Source: Chloroflexota bacterium
GTDB taxonomy: Bacteria; Chloroflexota; Anaerolineae; Anaerolineales; Anaerolineaceae
DNA length: 34,484 bases
NCBI GenBank assembly: GCA_012798455.1
Contig: JAAZNC010000079.1
Span: forward strand, 1 to 34,484
Reading direction: 5' to 3'
Shown: in pieces, positions 23,006 to 30,513 of the stretch
Position numbering within the stretch: the stretch's first letter is position 1
Layout: every line of letters starts with the position of its first letter
Notes under the pieces: model-generated
Told to the model about the DNA's origin: nothing
The model's input: only the letters and a program-made list of their open reading frames with translations
The model's database searches: none
Position numbers and translations under genes: made by a program

Positions 23006-24382
23006 ATGAGCATGCGCTGGCGTATCTTCCTTTCTTTCTTGCTGGTGATCCTGGTGGCGGTGGCTTCCCTGGCGTTTTTCGCCTACCATTCCACCTCGCG
23101 CGAGGTCACTTCTTTCGTGACCAGCGGTGGGCTGTGGGGTGTCGAAAAGAACGTCGAGGAACTGGAACAATACTACGGCGAACACCACACCTGGGCTGGT
23201 GCGGAGGCGCTGCTCACCTCCAACCCGCAGGGCAAGGGTATGATGCAGCATGGCATGATGAATTCAGCCGAAGGCGGGCGCAGTATTGGGTTGCGCCTGA
23301 TCGATGCCAATGGCTATGTGGTGGTAGACCAGAAAGATCCGGAGAATGCCGGCACTTATCTGGGCGCCAACCCGCCGGGCTCGGTGGTGCTGACCCTGGA
23401 TGGAGAGACCATTGGTTACCTGCTGCCCGAGAGCGGTTATGTGTTTCCCACGGTGGATATCAACGCCGCCCTGCTCGATCTGTTGTTGCCTTCTTCCATC
23501 ACGGCGGCCGGCATCGCGGCGCTGGTGGGGCTGGGCATGGCGATCATCCTGGCTTATTTTCTGCTCAGACCGATCAAGGAACTGGAAGGAGCTGCCGGCA
23601 AGATGGCTCAGGGTGATTTTGCTCAGCGCGTCACCGAAATCGGTCCATCGGAGACCGCCACATTGGGCAAAGCTTTCAACTATATGGCACATGAACTGGA
23701 AAAGGCGGATGCCAATCGCCGCAACATGACCGCCGATATCGCCCATGAACTGCGCACCCCCCTGGCAGTGCAGCAGGCTACCCTCGAAGCCATGCTGGAT
23801 GGCATGTACCCGCTGGATGACAAGAACCTGCAGGTGGTGCTGGAGCAGAACCGCACCCTGCACCTGCTGGTCGAAGACCTGCGGCTGCTTTCGCTGGTGG
23901 ATGCGGGGGAGTTGAGCCTTATCCAGAAAACACTGGAGTTGGGCGGTTTTCTGCGCACCTTCCTCGAAAAATTCAAACCCCATCTGCAATCCAAACATCT
24001 GCGCCTGCATACGGAAATCCCTGACCAGCGGTTTGAGCTGGTGAGTGATGCCCTGCGCCTCGAGCAGATCCTCACCAACTTAATGCAAAATGCGGTCACC
24101 CATTCTCCTGAAAATGGCAGCCTGTATTTTTCCGTACAGCAGCATGGCGACCGTCTTTCCATCATCGTGCGCGATGAGGGCCAGGGTATTGCACCCGACC
24201 TGCTCCCCATTTTATTCGAGCGTTTCAGCAAAGGAGATGCCGAGAAGCGCGATAAGGATAGCACCGGTCTGGGATTGGCAATCTCCAAGAAGCTGGTGCA
24301 AGCGCTGGGGGGAGACCTTCGCGTGCGCAATCACCCTGAGGGGGGCGCCGAATTCACCCTGACATTTGGCGGAAAAAGTTAG
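23006..24382 (+). CDS. Sensor histidine kinase
   Basis: The 458-residue membrane kinase has membrane helices at about 6-27 and 164-187 and an extracytoplasmic sensor region between them. A HAMP domain (about 187-240) follows, then the dimerisation domain with phospho-accepting His247 in DIAHELRTPL, and an ATP-binding domain with NLMQNAVTHSP, DEGQGIA and STGLGLAISKKL. The sensor region contains a Met/His cluster, GMMQHGMM (78-85), of the kind found in copper-binding proteins, so metal sensing is possible but not shown. It presumably phosphorylates the upstream regulator. Confidence 0.95.
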   Translation: MSMRWRIFLSFLLVILVAVASLAFFAYHSTSREVTSFVTSGGLWGVEKNVEELEQYYGEHHTWAGAEALLTSNPQGKGMMQHGMMNSAEGGRSIGLRLIDANGYVVVDQKDPENAGTYLGANPPGSVVLTLDGETIGYLLPESGYVFPTVDINAALLDLLLPSSITAAGIAALVGLGMAIILAYFLLRPIKELEGAAGKMAQGDFAQRVTEIGPSETATLGKAFNYMAHELEKADANRRNMTADIAHELRTPLAVQQATLEAMLDGMYPLDDKNLQVVLEQNRTLHLLVEDLRLLSLVDAGELSLIQKTLELGGFLRTFLEKFKPHLQSKHLRLHTEIPDQRFELVSDALRLEQILTNLMQNAVTHSPENGSLYFSVQQHGDRLSIIVRDEGQGIAPDLLPILFERFSKGDAEKRDKDSTGLGLAISKKLVQALGGDLRVRNHPEGGAEFTLTFGGKS

Positions 24383-24410
24383 AAATTCCGCTTAAATCCG
24401 CAAACCTCGA

Positions 24411-24416
24411 TATAAT
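24411..24416 (+). promoter_or_regulatory. -10 box giving a leaderless gatC transcript
   Basis: A perfect TATAAT ends seven bases before ATG 24424, and no ribosome site precedes the start, so the mRNA likely begins at the start codon. The -35 region is poor. Confidence 0.5.
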
Positions 24417-24423
24417 TACGCCC

Positions 24424-24711
24424 ATGAGTTTAACCAGGAAAGAAGTAGAACACATCGCTCTGCTCGCCCGCCTCGAATTGAGCGAGCAGGAAATGGAGCG
24501 CTATGCCGTGCAGCTTTCCGCCATTTTAGATCATGTGGCGGCGCTGCAGGAACTGGAGACCGCTCACATTGCTCCCACTTCCAGTGTGCTGCCGCCGCGC
24601 AGCCGCCTGCGGGCAGATGAAGTGCGCGCGGGTCTGGATAAGGAAGCAGCGCTGCGCAACGCGCCGGAGCCACAGCAAGATCAATTTCGCGTTCCGCCGG
24701 TTTTCGATTAG
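24424..24711 (+). CDS. gatC: Asp-tRNA(Asn)/Glu-tRNA(Gln) amidotransferase subunit C
   Basis: The 95-residue protein matches GatC along its whole length: MSLTRKEVEHIALLARLELSEQE, LSAILDHVAALQELET and a C-terminal NAPEPQQDQFRVPPVF. GatC wraps around GatA and stabilises the GatCAB complex, which amidates misacylated Glu-tRNA(Gln) or Asp-tRNA(Asn). It is 10 bp upstream of gatA. gatB is not in the window. Confidence 0.95.
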   Translation: MSLTRKEVEHIALLARLELSEQEMERYAVQLSAILDHVAALQELETAHIAPTSSVLPPRSRLRADEVRAGLDKEAALRNAPEPQQDQFRVPPVFD

Positions 24712-24721
24712 GGGGCAGGCA

Positions 24722-26203
24722 GTGGAATACAAAGAGTTCACCGTTCAACAGTTGGTCGATGGGCTGCGCGCCGCAAGTTTCTCCAGCCGCGAGCTTACTT
24801 CCTATTATCTGGAGCGCATCCATGCCCTGGATGGGCAGGTACATGCCTTCCTTGCCCTGGATGCCGAGGGTGCCCTGGCGCGCGCCGACCAGGCTGATCA
24901 GGCACTCTCCGACTGGCGCGCCGGCAAGCTGGATGCCGTCCCCGCTTTGCTGGGGTTACCCATCGCGGTTAAAGACGTGTTGTGTGTGGATGGTTTTCCG
25001 TGCACCTGCGGTTCTCGCATTCTGGAAAATTTCAAGCCGCCCTTCAACGCCACCGCCGTCCAGCGTCTGCTGGATGCGGGGGTCGTGATCGTCGGCAAGA
25101 CCAATACCGATGAATTCGCCATGGGCTCTTCCACCGAGAACTCCGCCTATGGCGCCACCCACAACCCCTGGAATCTGGCGCATGTGCCCGGTGGTTCCAG
25201 CGGGGGCAGTGCCGCCGCGGTAGCGGCGCGCATGGTGCCGGTGGCATTGGGCACCGATACCGGCGGCAGTGTACGCCAACCGGCTTCGTATTGCGGTGTG
25301 ACCGGCATCAAACCCACCTATGGGCGGGTTTCGCGCTACGGTTTGATCGCCTATGGTTCTTCGCTGGATACTGCCGGGGTGCTGGCGCGCTGTGCACAGG
25401 ATGCCGAAACCCTATTGCGCATCATGGCAGGTTTTGACGAGCGCGATGCCACCACCAGCGATGTACCGGTTTTCGAGCCATCCTGGCAAGGGAGCGTTGA
25501 TCTGAAGGGCTTGCGCATCGGGTTGCCGATGGAATATTTCATCGAAGGCATCCAGCCGCAGGTCGAGCAAGCGGTCAAACAGGCGGTCAGCCTGATGGAA
25601 CAGCATGGCGCACGGGTGGTGCAGGTTTCGCTGCCCCACACCAAGTATGCCCTGCCGGTCTATTATTTAATCGCCCCCGCCGAAGCATCTGCCAACCTGG
25701 CACGTTTCGATGGCGTGCGCTATGGCTTGCGGGTGCCGCAGGAAGAGCTGATCGCCATGTATGCCGGCACGCGCGGCAAGGGCTTTGGCGCAGAAGTGAA
25801 ACGGCGCATCATGCTGGGCACCTATGCTCTTTCGGCTGGCTACTATGATGCCTATTACGGGCAGGCGCAGAAAGTGCGCACTCTCATCAAGCAGGATTTC
25901 GAGAAAGCCTTTGAACTTGTGGATATGATCGCGGCGCCTATCGCCCCCACCACCGCTTTCAAACTTGGTGAGCATACTGATGATCCGCTTGCCATGTACC
26001 TGGAGGATGTCTTCACTCTGCCTGCCAATCTGGCGGGCGTGCCGGGTCTGGCATTCCCGGTCGGTTTTGATGATGCCAATTTACCCATTGGCATGCAGCT
26101 GATGGGTGCGCAGTTCTCGGAACAGGCTCTTTTCAGAGCCGCCGCTGCTTACCAAGCGCTGAGCGATTGGCACCAGCGCTACCCTGACGGGGTCAAGGCT
26201 TAA
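24722..26203 (+). CDS. gatA: Asp-tRNA(Asn)/Glu-tRNA(Gln) amidotransferase subunit A
   Basis: The 493-residue amidase starts at GTG 24722, just after gatC and behind a GGGGGCAGG ribosome site; any earlier start lies inside gatC. The amidase signature is complete: Lys84 in IAVKD, cis-Ser159 in PGGSSGGSAAAV and nucleophile Ser183 in DTGGSVRQP, with the same spacing (75 and 24) as in characterised GatA proteins. It releases ammonia from glutamine for the GatB reaction. Length is normal. Confidence 0.96.
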   Translation: MEYKEFTVQQLVDGLRAASFSSRELTSYYLERIHALDGQVHAFLALDAEGALARADQADQALSDWRAGKLDAVPALLGLPIAVKDVLCVDGFPCTCGSRILENFKPPFNATAVQRLLDAGVVIVGKTNTDEFAMGSSTENSAYGATHNPWNLAHVPGGSSGGSAAAVAARMVPVALGTDTGGSVRQPASYCGVTGIKPTYGRVSRYGLIAYGSSLDTAGVLARCAQDAETLLRIMAGFDERDATTSDVPVFEPSWQGSVDLKGLRIGLPMEYFIEGIQPQVEQAVKQAVSLMEQHGARVVQVSLPHTKYALPVYYLIAPAEASANLARFDGVRYGLRVPQEELIAMYAGTRGKGFGAEVKRRIMLGTYALSAGYYDAYYGQAQKVRTLIKQDFEKAFELVDMIAAPIAPTTAFKLGEHTDDPLAMYLEDVFTLPANLAGVPGLAFPVGFDDANLPIGMQLMGAQFSEQALFRAAAAYQALSDWHQRYPDGVKA

Positions 26204-26246
26204 TATTAACGATAGGTAAAGCCTGCCGAATTTCCCCTACTCGATA

Positions 26247-26275
26247 TTGACCAAACAAATCCAATTCAGTATACT
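26247..26275 (+). promoter_or_regulatory. Promoter of the cation exchanger gene
   Basis: TTGACC (26247-26252) and TATACT (26270-26275) have an ideal 17-bp spacer; start of transcription is expected near 26282. Confidence 0.75.
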
Positions 26276-26329
26276 TTACCCTCGTGCGCCTTCCCGGCTG
26301 TAAAGAAGGTGTCTGGAGCATTAAAAATT

Positions 26330-27352
26330 ATGGAAACATTATCACTATCGCTTTTAATTATCATTGGGCTGGCTGCCATTACGGTGCTGGTCATCGCCTC
26401 GAACATCTCGGTGACCAAACTGGTCGGTATTGCCAATTATTTTCACTTATCTTCTACTTTTATGGGAGTGACGATCGTTTCTTTAGCCACCAGCATTCCT
26501 GAGATCACCTCTCACCTGACGGCTTCGGTCAAGATCCTGGGCGGGAGCATCGATTACAACATCGGTTCTGCCATCGTGCTGGGCAGCAACATCGGTTCGG
26601 ATGTCGTCCAGCAGACCCTCATCCTGGGTCTGGTAGTGCTGCTCTCCGGCACCCTGTATTTCCGCAAGTATTTCCTCACCAAGAGCATGCTGCCCATGAT
26701 CGGCACCACGGTGATGTGCCTGGTGCTGGGTTGGGATGGTACTTATTCGCGGGTTGACGGCGCCATCCTGTTTGGCACCTTCATCATTTACAGCTATTAC
26801 TTGTACGTTGATGAACGCAAGCATTACAAAGAAGAAGACAACCAACCTCAAAGCGAAAAGATCGCCAACGGCATTCCCCACAACATCAAAGAAGTGCTAC
26901 GCGATTCCGCTATTGCCATCGGCATGCTGGTGCTCACCGTGGTGGGTGCGGTGTATGTACTTTCGATCACCGAGATCGTGGTGGAACGCACCGGCATCGG
27001 CGGTTCCTTGATCGGGGTACTCACGCTGGGGGTTGCCTCGGCTCTGCCCGAGTTCACCACTGCCCTGGCTGGCATCCGCCACAAGGAAAATGGCATTTCG
27101 CTCGGCACCCTGGTGGGCAGCAATATCACCAACCCGCTGGTCGCCATCGGCGGCGGTGCTCTCATCTCGACCTATGCGGTGCCCGGCCCGCTGCTCGAAT
27201 GGGACCTGCCGTGGGAGACCATCACCGGCTTGATCCTGTGGGGCATTCTTCTCCTCACCAAGGGTAAACTCAAAAAAATACACGCTTTTTATCTGATCGG
27301 GTTGTATTTTGTGTATGTGATCCTGCGCTCGGTCTTTTTCGCGGTCGATTAA
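26330..27352 (+). CDS. CaCA-family sodium/calcium exchanger-like membrane protein
   Basis: The 340-residue protein has two homologous membrane halves of the Na_Ca_ex type. The alpha-repeats are seen as ATSIPEITSHL with LGSNIGSDVVQQ in the first half and ASALPEFTTALAGI with VGSNITNPLVAIGGGALI in the second. A hydrophilic loop (about 164-195, DERKHYKEEDNQ) separates them. Such proteins exchange Ca2+ for Na+ or H+ across the inner membrane. I use ATG 26330 (GGAG 11 bases upstream); the in-frame GTG 26309 is an alternative. Together with the P2A ATPase at 9155 it gives the cell two candidate calcium export routes. Confidence 0.88.
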   Translation: METLSLSLLIIIGLAAITVLVIASNISVTKLVGIANYFHLSSTFMGVTIVSLATSIPEITSHLTASVKILGGSIDYNIGSAIVLGSNIGSDVVQQTLILGLVVLLSGTLYFRKYFLTKSMLPMIGTTVMCLVLGWDGTYSRVDGAILFGTFIIYSYYLYVDERKHYKEEDNQPQSEKIANGIPHNIKEVLRDSAIAIGMLVLTVVGAVYVLSITEIVVERTGIGGSLIGVLTLGVASALPEFTTALAGIRHKENGISLGTLVGSNITNPLVAIGGGALISTYAVPGPLLEWDLPWETITGLILWGILLLTKGKLKKIHAFYLIGLYFVYVILRSVFFAVD

Positions 27353-27382
27353 GACTGGCTTTTCGTCAGGATATGAATTATG

Positions 27383-27406
27383 ACCCCGCATGTGCGGGGT
27401 TTTTTC
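27383..27406 (+). terminator. Intrinsic terminator
   Basis: ACCCCGCA (27383-27390) / TGCGGGGT (27393-27400) is followed by six T. Confidence 0.88.
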
Positions 27407-27462
27407 TTTAAGCCGTATAATTAACAGGCTGTCTTTATTTTGCATACAGAGAGGAAAAGAAC

Positions 27463-29169
27463 ATGATGAAATTCAAAAATCCCACCCCCCAGACTTTGCT
27501 GCAATGGCACTGGCAGGATTTTGCGCCCTATTACGATGACCTGCTGGCGGGAGAGTTGAACGCCGCCAATCTGGATGATTGGATGGCAGCCTGGACGGAT
27601 GTGGCTGCTGCGGCGGATGAGCTCTTCAACCGCCTGTACGTGGCTACCTCGGTCAACACCGTGGATGAAGCCGCCGAACAGGGTTTTAAGGATTTCATGG
27701 AAAATACCTATCCTTCCCTGATGGAAAAGAGCCAGTTATTAAAGGAAAAGCTACTGGCTTCCGGGCTCACCCCGGAAGGGTTCGAGATCCCCATGCGCAA
27801 CATGCGCGCCGAAGCCGCGCTCTTTTGCAAGGAAAACATCCCCCTGGAGGTCGAGCTGAATCAGTTGAGCGTCGAACTCGACAAGATCCTGGGCGCCCAA
27901 ACCGTGCAATGGGAGGGGGAGGAACGCACCGCGCGCCAGATGGAAGTGGTGCTGCGCGATAAGGAACGCGCCAAGCGCCAGGCTGGCTGGGAGCTTTCTT
28001 TCAACCGCCAACTGGCAGACCGCCAGGCGATCAACGACAACTGGGTCAAGATGTTCAAATTGCGCATACAGGTGGCGAAGAATGCCAAAAAACCCAGCTA
28101 TCGCGAATATGTGTGGGAGAGCTATAAGCGTTTCGATTACACCCCCGACGACTGCAAGCGTTTTCATGCTGCCATCGAGCAGGTGGTGGTGCCGGCGGTC
28201 AACCGCCTTTCTGAGAAGCGCAAGCAGGCGCTGGGTGTCGAGGGACTGCGTTATTTCGACCTGTTCGTCGCGCTGGATGATTACCCGCCCCTGCAGCCTT
28301 TCAGTGATGCCGCGGAACTGGAAGAAAAAGCTGCCACCGTGTTCTCGCAGGTGGGAGCGCAATTCGGTGCGTATTTCGAGAGCATGCGCCGCGAAGGGCT
28401 GCTCGATCTGGCGAACCGCAAGAACAAAGCGGATGGCGCCTATACCACCGATTATGCCATGATCAAGCGACCGTTCATCTTCGGCAACGCGGTGGGCATC
28501 CATGACGATGTGCAGACCCTGGTGCATGAAGGCGGGCATGCCTTTCACGCTTTCGAGACCTTCAATCTTCCTTATATACAGCAGCGCTGGACGCCCATGG
28601 AGTTCAACGAAGTGGCTTCCATGGCGATGGAAAACCTGATCATGCCCTACCTGACTGCGGATAAGGGTGGCTTCTATTCCGAACGGGATGCCGCGCGCGC
28701 CATCATCTCGCACCTGGAAGATACGCTGCGCTTCTGGCCGTATATGGCGATCGTGGATGCCTTCCAGCACTGGGCGTATGAGAATCCCGAAGGCGGGATG
28801 GACCCGGCTGCCTGCGATGCCCAATGGGCTGCACTCGAAGATCGCTTCCGCCCGTATCTGGATTGGAGCGGCTACGAAGAGATCAAGAAGACCGGCTGGC
28901 ACCGCAAACACCACATCCACCAGGTGCCCTTCTACTACATCGAATACGGTGTGGCGCAATTGGGCGCCGGGCAGGTGTGGCTGAATGCCCTGCAGGATCA
29001 AGCTGCTGCCGTAGAAATGTACCACAATGCGCTCAAACTGGGCGGCACGGTTACCCTGCCGCAACTTTACCAGACTGCCGGCGCCAAGCTGGCTTTTGAC
29101 GCCGCCACCCTGGGCAAGGTGGTGGATACCATGGAAGCCAAGATCGCGGAAATGGAAGCCAAACTCTAG
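27463..29169 (+). CDS. M3 family oligoendopeptidase
   Basis: The 568-residue zinc metallopeptidase has HEGGH at residues 355-359 in LVHEGGHAFHAFE and the third zinc ligand Glu in the following EFNEVASMAMENL segment, the gluzincin arrangement of family M3 (PepF/thimet-like). An N-terminal helical domain (about 1-200) and the HQVPFYYIEYGVAQLGA substrate segment are typical. No signal peptide is visible, so it should degrade oligopeptides in the cytoplasm. A TATAAT at 27416-27421 and GAGAGG before the ATG support expression as a single gene. Confidence 0.93.
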   Translation: MMKFKNPTPQTLLQWHWQDFAPYYDDLLAGELNAANLDDWMAAWTDVAAAADELFNRLYVATSVNTVDEAAEQGFKDFMENTYPSLMEKSQLLKEKLLASGLTPEGFEIPMRNMRAEAALFCKENIPLEVELNQLSVELDKILGAQTVQWEGEERTARQMEVVLRDKERAKRQAGWELSFNRQLADRQAINDNWVKMFKLRIQVAKNAKKPSYREYVWESYKRFDYTPDDCKRFHAAIEQVVVPAVNRLSEKRKQALGVEGLRYFDLFVALDDYPPLQPFSDAAELEEKAATVFSQVGAQFGAYFESMRREGLLDLANRKNKADGAYTTDYAMIKRPFIFGNAVGIHDDVQTLVHEGGHAFHAFETFNLPYIQQRWTPMEFNEVASMAMENLIMPYLTADKGGFYSERDAARAIISHLEDTLRFWPYMAIVDAFQHWAYENPEGGMDPAACDAQWAALEDRFRPYLDWSGYEEIKKTGWHRKHHIHQVPFYYIEYGVAQLGAGQVWLNALQDQAAAVEMYHNALKLGGTVTLPQLYQTAGAKLAFDAATLGKVVDTMEAKIAEMEAKL

Positions 29170-29177
29170 CCAACACC

Positions 29178-29203
29178 AGAACGGGCGGGTGCCCGTTCTT
29201 TTT
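29178..29203 (+). terminator. Intrinsic terminator after the peptidase gene
   Basis: AGAACGGGC (29178-29186) / GCCCGTTCT (29191-29199) has a GGGT loop and a T-run. Confidence 0.9.
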
Positions 29204-29243
29204 ATATGCCCTGCCCGTCAATATGCCCTAACCCTGATCTTTA

Positions 29244-29275
29244 CGTCATCCCGAGTTCATGCGAGGGATCTCACT
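29244..29275. repeat. Probable dispersed intergenic repeat fragment
   Basis: The stretch GTCATCCCGAG, a short spacer, then GCGAGGGATCTC resembles the GTCATTCCGAG...GCGAGGAATCTC repeats scattered between genes in many bacterial genomes, including Chloroflexota. Only one copy is in this window, so the call rests on recall of that motif. Confidence 0.4.
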
Positions 29276-29394
29276 ATGGCTACCTAGAGATACCGACCTG
29301 CCGTCTTCATCGAAACCTCACAATGCGTTGTTAAACCAATCAACATTATTCTTCTTGTTATTCCATTCCTCATCCATTTTTGCGCTTTTCAATA

Positions 29395-29423
29395 TTGATT
29401 CCCTTGGCATGATTTAGTAGAAT
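29395..29423 (+). promoter_or_regulatory. Promoter of the ECF transporter operon
   Basis: TTGATT (29395-29400) and TAGAAT (29418-29423) have an ideal 17-bp spacer. Transcription from about 29430 would leave a leader of about 265 nt. Confidence 0.7.
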
Positions 29424-29429
29424 GTGCTT

Positions 29430-29690
29430 AACCCTGGTGACCCTGCGCGGGAAACCATGCCGGTGCTGCGGGGTTATCAATACGGAAGATGTGGCATGCC
29501 GGTGCAAACCCGGTTACCAAATTCAATGAAGGAGGATATATCGAATCAGGTCAATCACATCATGTTCGGGCTGGTGCAGCCAGCCAAACGGACGGAACCC
29601 CGGGCAGCCCCCAAATTCATCTTAAATCATTTTCAATATCTGCCCAACCCCGTCAGGTCAACCAAAGATAATTCATATCTATAGGAGAAA
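29430..29690 (+). promoter_or_regulatory. Long structured leader RNA, candidate riboswitch
   Basis: The leader before the S-component gene has no supported coding frame and contains nested pairings. TGGTGA (29435-29440) pairs with TTACCA (29514-29519). Inside it, CCCTGCG (29441-29447) pairs with TGCGGGG (29467-29473) with two wobbles. The 11-mer CATGCCGGTGC occurs twice, at 29456-29466 and 29495-29505; it contains self-complementary CCGG. Further on is a perfect hairpin GGCTGG-TGCAG-CCAGCC (29569-29585). The segment GGTGCAAACCCGGTTACC recalls the ATGAAACCCGGCAACC part of SAM-I riboswitches, but the invariant GAGGGA is absent. The neighbouring genes make SAM or methionine the first ligand to suspect. 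Confidence 0.5.
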
Positions 29691-29695
29691 TAAAA

Positions 29696-30244
29696 ATGTT
29701 CAAGATCAATACCAAAACCATTGTTGCCACCGGACTTGGAGCCGCAATCTTTATGCTCTTATTCATGTATGTCAAAATCCCCTCACCCGTCCCTGAGACC
29801 AGCTTCCAGACCGCTTACGGGTTGAGCGCTTTCTTCGCCACCCTGTTCGGACCGATCGCCGGCGCCCTGATCTCTTTCATCGGGCACGCCCTCAGCGATG
29901 CCGTGCAATATGGTTCCCCGTGGTGGAGCTGGGTGATCGCCTCCGGCGTCTCCGGTTTCATCTTCGGTTTCGCTTTCAACCGCACCAAAGTGGAAGAGGG
30001 CGAATTCAAGGGCAAAGACATCCTGACCTTCAACCTGATCCAAATCATCGGTAATCTGGTCGCCTGGGTGGTGGTCGCCCCGGTACTCGATATCCTGATC
30101 TACCAGGAACCCGTCAACCTAGTCTTCACTCAGGGCATCACCGCTGCCATCATGAACATCGTCAGCGCCGGCGTGATCGGCACCCTGCTGCTGATCGCCT
30201 ACGCCGCCACCCGCACCAAGAAGGGCAGCCTGGCAAAGAAGTAA
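29696..30244 (+). CDS. ECF transporter S component, UPF0397 family (MtsA-like)
   Basis: The 182-residue membrane protein has about five or six helices and the UPF0397 signature GHALSDAVQYGSPWWSWVIASG preceded by FGPIAGALISFI; a Lys-rich tail follows. S components bind the vitamin or metabolite and hand it to the shared energising module. This S-component class, together with a double ATPase and a T component, is annotated elsewhere as the 'methionine-regulated ECF transporter' MtsABC; its real substrate has not been established to my knowledge. An AGGAG ribosome site precedes ATG 29696. Confidence 0.85.
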   Translation: MFKINTKTIVATGLGAAIFMLLFMYVKIPSPVPETSFQTAYGLSAFFATLFGPIAGALISFIGHALSDAVQYGSPWWSWVIASGVSGFIFGFAFNRTKVEEGEFKGKDILTFNLIQIIGNLVAWVVVAPVLDILIYQEPVNLVFTQGITAAIMNIVSAGVIGTLLLIAYAATRTKKGSLAKK

Positions 30245-30513
30245 ACCCGCCTTTTCCCCCTTTGAGTTATCCAACTCGAAGATCCTGAAGGCTAAAGGTG
30301 GCTGCCCCCGAGCGGAGGCAGCCATCTGCTTTGTGCGCCGTGGGTGGATCACTCCTCCCCTTTTTCGGGTACAAAACACCCACCCCGCCGGCGCGAAACA
30401 TTGTTATACTATCCCTCGGGCGGGCAGCAGCGCCGGCCCCTATCTCAACACAGCGTGTGTGCATGGGGCGGATGCCATCCGCAACCTGCCGCGCCGGAAC
30501 GGCTCGATCATTT
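30245..30513 (+). promoter_or_regulatory. Hairpin-rich gap between the S component and ATPase genes
   Basis: This 269-bp stretch has no convincing gene but several strong pairings: TGGCTGCC/GGCAGCCA (30299-30306 / 30317-30324), GTGGGTG/CACCCAC (30340-30346 / 30377-30383) and GCGGAT/ATCCGC near 30468-30482, with GCCCC/GGGGC and GGGCAG/CTGCC pairings around the last. A TATACT (30405-30410) without a clear -35 may start a second transcript. The first hairpin could attenuate transcription between the two genes, so that S component is made in excess. Confidence 0.45.

Noticed and set aside
27751-29064. 437-codon antisense frame in the peptidase gene
   Set aside because: It is antisense to a clear M3 peptidase, has no ribosome site and encodes no recognisable domain; it follows from codon bias in the real gene.
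29430-29600. Cobalamin riboswitch
   Set aside because: GCCGGTGCAAACCCGG resembles its L5 region, but the conserved CCACTG box and B12 box are not found in the right order.
29424-29684. An 86-codon frame inside the ECF leader
   Set aside because: It has no suitable ribosome site, its product has no recognisable character, and the region folds as RNA.
30298-30513. 72-residue N-terminal extension of the double ATPase
   Set aside because: The stretch is hairpin-rich, encodes non-family sequence, and the ABC fold begins right after ATG 30514.
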